Origin: an uncultured Clostridia bacterium
GTDB taxonomy: Bacteria > Bacillota > Clostridia > Christensenellales > CAG-138
Assembly: GCA_946183765.1 (NCBI GenBank)
Contig: CAMHDC010000008.1
Span: forward strand, 1 to 17,569
Length of the DNA: 17,569 nt
Reading direction: 5' to 3'
Shown: piece after piece, positions 15,001 to 17,569 of the stretch
Position numbering within the stretch: the first letter of the stretch is position 1
Layout of the letters: each line of letters begins with the position of its first letter
Translations under genes and position numbers: made by a program
Notes under the pieces: model-generated
Seen by the model: only the letters and a program-made list of their open reading frames with translations
What the model was told of the DNA's origin: nothing
The model's database searches: none

Positions 15001-17569
15001 ACGTTCAGCGGCGGTGAAGGTATCGTCAGCGATGCTGCCGAAGGCGGAACGATTACCGTTGTGGACGGCAAGTACGCCGGTCCGCTGCCGACGGATGAAA
15101 ACAAGTTTACGGTTCAAGGCGGTTTGTTCACGGTTGCGCCGGTAATCGACGTTTGCGCGGAGGGTCTCTACCCGATCGCGAATACCGATCCCGAAACCAA
15201 GGATGCATATCCGTTTACGGTCGGCGATGCGGTGGCGGAAGTCAACGGAAAGTATTATACGACCTTTGCGGATGCGGCAGCGGCAAGGACTAACGATGAC
15301 GATGTCATCACGCTTCTTGCGAATATCACAGATGAAGAATACACCCTCACGGCAGACGAAACCCTGAAGGTCAAGCACGAAAGTCACACTCTGACGATCA
15401 AAGCACCCGATGGGTATGTTCTGAATACAACGGATACTGAAGGTATTACTACCTATACCGTTGCGCAGGCAGTCGCTAAGATCGGCGACACTCTGTACGC
15501 AACCGTTGCAGCAGCGCTTGCGGAAGCGGTCAGCGGCGATGTCGTGGAAGTCTTTGCAGGAACGCACGACATCCCGGCGACAGCGGTCATCCCCGAAAAC
15601 GTCACGCTGAAGGGCGCGGGTAAGGATCAGACCACGCTGAAGATCACGACGACGAACGGCAGCGGTCTGAAGCTTACGAACCCGAACGTCACCATCAGCG
15701 ACATGACGATCGACGGCAGCAATATCACAAGCGGCGGCTACGAGACGCTTGTGAACGTGAGAGCGGACGGCTGCGTGATCGACAACGTCGTGATGACCGG
15801 CGGCGGCCGGAGCACGTGGAACAGCTCCATTCTGGTCGAGACGCTGAGCGCAGAGCAGACGTTCACTGTCAAGAATTCCACCATCAGCGGCTCCTTCCGC
15901 GGCGTCCTGCGTGAAAGCTGCAATGCCAATATCGTGATCGAAAACTGCGAGATCGATGCGGTCTATCCGTTCAACATAGATGGCGGCAATGGAGGCAAGG
16001 TTACCGTTAACGACAGCAAGCTGCATGGATGGACGTCTTACAGCGGCGTCGATAAGGTCACGTTCACGAATTGCGTATTCAGCAAAGGCAATAGCGGCTA
16101 TGACTGTGTTGCCGCATATGTTGATACGTATTTCGAGGGCTGCACGTTCGACGCAGATTTCGATGTCTATGCACAGACGTCCCCGTTCACCTTCTATTTT
16201 GACGATTGTGAGAAGGCGGGCACGGAACTGACGTTCACCAACTTTACGGAGAACTTCTCCGATTCCGACGTTTGGGTCAAGTGCGACACGTACGTAAACG
16301 ATCATCTGGTCGGTGCGGTCGCAATGATCGGTGAAGGCGGAAAGGGCAACGAGTTCAAGACCGTCCAGGCGGCGGTTGATGCAGCCCATGAGAAGACCGG
16401 CGATGTGACGGTCACGCTCCTTGCGGACGTGACCGAAGTGGTTGTGATCCATCAGAAAGCAGGTCTGAACCTGACGGTCGACGGCGACGATAAAACCGTC
16501 ACGGGTCAGTTCTATATCGATGGCGACGGAAGATATAATGACGCCGACACAATCACTATAAAGAATACGAAGTTTGCCTATGACGCGGCAACATACGATG
16601 ACGCGTTCATCAACGTTCCGAGCACAAAGACGGCAGGCAAACCGTATACGACTGGCAAGTACAACTATGCGCACAACGTCACGGTGAGCAACTGTGAGTT
16701 TGCCGGGGAAGGCACGACGACGGTCGCCGTCCGTGTCGCTTCCAATGCAGGCGCGCACAAGGTCACGCTGTCCGGTCTGACCGTGACTGGCGGGCACAGC
16801 GTTGCGCAGCTCACCGGCGTGAAAGATCTGACGATTACCGGCTGCACCGCGACCGGCGTCAAGAACGGCATCAACATCAGCGGCGGCGAAGGGACCGCAA
16901 CCGTTTCGGGCAATACGCTTACCGGTGAGGGCTACACGGTAAGACTCAAGGATAACAGCTCCATGGCAGTTACGCTGACGGACAACACGTTCAGCGGCGG
17001 TGAAGGTATCGTCAGCGATGCTGCCGAAGGCGGAACGATTACCGTTGTGGACGGCAAGTACGCCGGTCCGCTGCCGACGGATGAAAACAAGTTTACGGTT
17101 CAAGGCGGTTTGTTCACGGTTGCGCCGGTAATCGACGTTTGCGCGGAGGGTCTCTACCCGATCGCGAATACCGATCCCGAAACCAAGGATGCATATCCGT
17201 TTACGGTCGGCGATGCGGTGGCGGAAGTCAACGGAAAGTATTATACGACCTTTGCGGATGCGGCAGCGGCAAGGACGAGCGATGACGACGTAATTACGTT
17301 GCTCGCAAAGATTACCGAGCCATACACCATGACGGTTGCTGGAGTGCTGAAAGTCAAAAAGGACGGTAAGACTATTACTGTCAAAGCGCCGGAAGGACCG
17401 TATGCGTTGACTTCGTCTACAGCAGACGGCATTACGACCTACACGGTTGAAGATGCGGCCATTGAGTATACTGCGGCAAACGGTACGGTCAAGTATCAGA
17501 TGAATCTTGACTACACGAACGTCAGCGGCAGCGGTACTTATAAACTGCTGAAAGATATCACAGCAGCAA
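12073..17569 (+). CDS. Very large secreted surface protein, 5' part (InlB-like repeats and beta-helix units)
   Basis: Open from the ATG at 12073 (GAGGAGG 5 bases upstream) to the right edge with no stop: 1832 codons shown. A signal peptide (MFRKRF, hydrophobic core, likely cut after Ala27) is followed by an acidic Asn/Gln/Asp/Gly linker (28-115). Residues about 243-312 and 314-390 are two Listeria-Bacteroides (InlB B-type) repeats (DGYTFTGWF; then YFAGWKLNG and YTATW). Short 'VNG' modules begin at 391, 1051 and 1713. From 447 come two tandem 662-residue units with parallel beta-helix-like strand-turn repeats (NVTISDMTIDGSN, IVIENCEID, VTFTNCVFSK). All visible cysteines (11 per unit) lie in these units. 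It is probably an adhesin or polysaccharide-binding protein; the C-terminal anchor is outside the window. Confidence 0.87.
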   Translation, partial: MFRKRFIALVMALTMLFTLMAPAFTFALDDGETPDQTPASDAAGDTNEQPPVADPNEGGDDTHGEADQGEGNLNQGGDDQLPSGTNQGEDDPASQVPVNEKQDAEDSSDKSAIKAPRPVDTARIVYTDGEYAGSAEVFSNLPTALNAAGTNTYKDDNGDGPFGTLDTVVTLLTSTSLSGSVTLHGDITLNLSENTLTFNNPTITGGTLIITGTGSIPGYNGVDNLVINSAYHMEGNNVVPGAVRTITFDLNGGNIEGNSTNPTQSVVNGTGRAIKPTDPVRDGYTFTGWFDEEGYNWVFETIISRDLTLRAGWNVITYTITYLDEDGTTPETTNTKTYYTVEDEDFTLENPQNKADKYFAGWKLNGETEAHMSVTIAKGSFGNRTYTATWGDAVARVNGIGYATFAEAAEEAEGTNTIELLADIGGEYALKADEILLVKKGNFTLTVKAPDGYVLNTTDTEGITTYTVAQAVAKIGDTLYATVAAALAEAVSGDVVEVFAGTHDIPATAVIPENVTLKGAGKDQTTLKITTTNGSGLKLTNPNVTISDMTIDGSNITSGGYETLVNVRADGCVIDNVVMTGGGRSTWNSSILVETLSAEQTFTVKNSTISGSFRGVLRESCNANIVIENCEIDAVYPFNIDGGNGGKVTVNDSKLHGWTSYSGVDKVTFTNCVFSKGNSGYDCVAAYVDTYFEGCTFDADFDVYAQTSPFTFYFDDCEKAGTELTFTNFTENFSDSDVWVKCDTYVNDHLVGAVAMIGEGGKGNEFKTVQAAVDAAHEKTGDVTVTLLADVTEVVVIHQKAGLNLTVDGDDKTVTGQFYIDGDGRYNDADTITIKNTKFAYDAATYDDAFINVPSTKTAGKPYTTGKYNYAHNVTVSNCEFAGEGTTTVAVRVASNAGAHKVTLSGLTVTGGHSVAQLTGVKDLTITGCTATGVKNGINISGGEGTATVSGNTLTGEGYTVRLKDNSSMAVTLTDNTFSGGEGIVSDAAEGGTITVVDGKYAGPLPTDENKFTVQGGLFTVAPVIDVCAEGLYPIANTDPETKDAYPFTVGDAVAEVNGKYYTTFADAAAARTNDDDVITLLANITDEEYTLTADETLKVKHESHTLTIKAPDGYVLNTTDTEGITTYTVAQAVAKIGDTLYATVAAALAEAVSGDVVEVFAGTHDIPATAVIPENVTLKGAGKDQTTLKITTTNGSGLKLTNPNVTISDMTIDGSNITSGGYETLVNVRADGCVIDNVVMTGGGRSTWNSSILVETLSAEQTFTVKNSTISGSFRGVLRESCNANIVIENCEIDAVYPFNIDGGNGGKVTVNDSKLHGWTSYSGVDKVTFTNCVFSKGNSGYDCVAAYVDTYFEGCTFDADFDVYAQTSPFTFYFDDCEKAGTELTFTNFTENFSDSDVWVKCDTYVNDHLVGAVAMIGEGGKGNEFKTVQAAVDAAHEKTGDVTVTLLADVTEVVVIHQKAGLNLTVDGDDKTVTGQFYIDGDGRYNDADTITIKNTKFAYDAATYDDAFINVPSTKTAGKPYTTGKYNYAHNVTVSNCEFAGEGTTTVAVRVASNAGAHKVTLSGLTVTGGHSVAQLTGVKDLTITGCTATGVKNGINISGGEGTATVSGNTLTGEGYTVRLKDNSSMAVTLTDNTFSGGEGIVSDAAEGGTITVVDGKYAGPLPTDENKFTVQGGLFTVAPVIDVCAEGLYPIANTDPETKDAYPFTVGDAVAEVNGKYYTTFADAAAARTSDDDVITLLAKITEPYTMTVAGVLKVKKDGKTITVKAPEGPYALTSSTADGITTYTVEDAAIEYTAANGTVKYQMNLDYTNVSGSGTYKLLKDITAA
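13243..13476 (+). repeat. VNG module A of the surface protein
   Basis: Protein pattern GDAVARVNG, YATFAEAA, IELLADI, EYALKADE, LTVKAPDGYVLNTT, ending GITTYTV. It is the most diverged of three copies and its last 65 bases belong to the exact long repeat. Confidence 0.75.
13412..15290 (+). repeat. Long exact direct repeat, copy 1 (1879 bp)
   Basis: Matches 15398-17276 base for base as far as I compared, offset 1986 bases (662 codons, so in frame). It covers the end of module A, a whole beta-helix unit and the start of module B. It is directly repeated and separated from copy 2 by 107 bp. Confidence 0.93.
15223..15462 (+). repeat. VNG module B of the surface protein
   Basis: GDAVAEVNGKYYTTFADAAAAR, then VITLLANI, EYTLTADETLKV and LTIKAPDGYVLNTT, ending GITTYTV. 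It bridges the two long repeats: its first 68 and last 65 bases are inside them, while the middle 107 bases are unique to it. Confidence 0.8.
15398..17276 (+). repeat. Long exact direct repeat, copy 2 (1879 bp)
   Basis: Second copy of the 13412-15290 block. Identity starts at TCAAAGCACCCG and stops at GCGGCAAGGAC; beyond both ends the sequence stays homologous but diverges. Confidence 0.93.
17209..17448 (+). repeat. VNG module C of the surface protein
   Basis: Third module: GDAVAEVNGKYYTTFADAAAAR (identical to B), then VITLLAKI, YTMTVAGVLKV and KAPEGPYALTSST, ending GITTYTV. After it the protein does not enter a third beta-helix unit; a new segment (EDAAIEYTAANGTVKYQMN) begins. Confidence 0.75.

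Noticed and set aside
12820..17103. A minus-strand reading frame open for 1427 codons
   Set aside because: It is the exact antisense of the surface-protein gene, contains the same long repeat twice, has no ribosome binding site, and its protein is Arg/Asp/Ala-rich without domain features. Codon bias of the sense gene (ACG, GCG, GAC) removes stops from the other strand.
12073..17569. CRISPR array or satellite-type repeat in the right third
   Set aside because: The repeats are long, in frame and protein-coding; no short regular repeats with spacers are present.

Overview
The window reads as a GC-rich member of the Bacillota, most likely class Clostridia. The support is the 3' end of a Clostridia-style 5S rRNA, the IreB-RuvX-DUF1292 gene trio, a DegV-family protein, AGGAGG-type ribosome binding sites and a gut-type Clostridia surface protein built from Listeria-Bacteroides (InlB B-type) repeats and a parallel beta-helix. 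A gut habitat is inference; the genus cannot be read from this sequence.

Layout. 1-84: 3' end of a 5S rRNA gene and its terminator, the end of an rrn operon. 181-1125: an unrecognised zinc-ribbon membrane protein. 1169-2579 (minus): a two-gene unit, a DegV-family fatty-acid-binding protein followed by a GNAT acetyltransferase. 2725-3228: a second GNAT on a divergent promoter. 3293-4291 (minus): an orphan lipoprotein of the NMT1/SsuA class of ABC substrate-binding proteins. 4494-5487: ireB, ruvX and a DUF1292 gene, a conserved Firmicutes cluster. 5488-5846: a heavily structured intergenic block, a strong terminator and the rpsB promoter. 5847-7489: rpsB and tsf (translation). 7541-9062: a pyridoxamine-phosphate-oxidase-like flavoprotein and a lipoprotein with an HExxH zinc-protease motif. 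9221-11720: a FeoA-FeoB fusion for ferrous iron uptake with a 50-residue Cys-rich membrane partner one base downstream. 12073 to the right edge: the first 1832 codons of a very large secreted protein.

The housekeeping part (4494-7489) is ordinary. The most unusual part is the right-hand third. The secreted protein contains two copies of a 662-residue unit whose DNA (1879 bp) appears identical, separated by only 107 bp of diverged sequence. Each unit combines a Cys-rich beta-helix with a short recurring 'VNG' module, and there are three such modules. Base and codon use changes at least twice along this gene, which suggests a mosaic origin. The gene has no stop inside the window, so its anchor is unknown. 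I see no phage, CRISPR, transposase or tRNA, and no defence system I can name.
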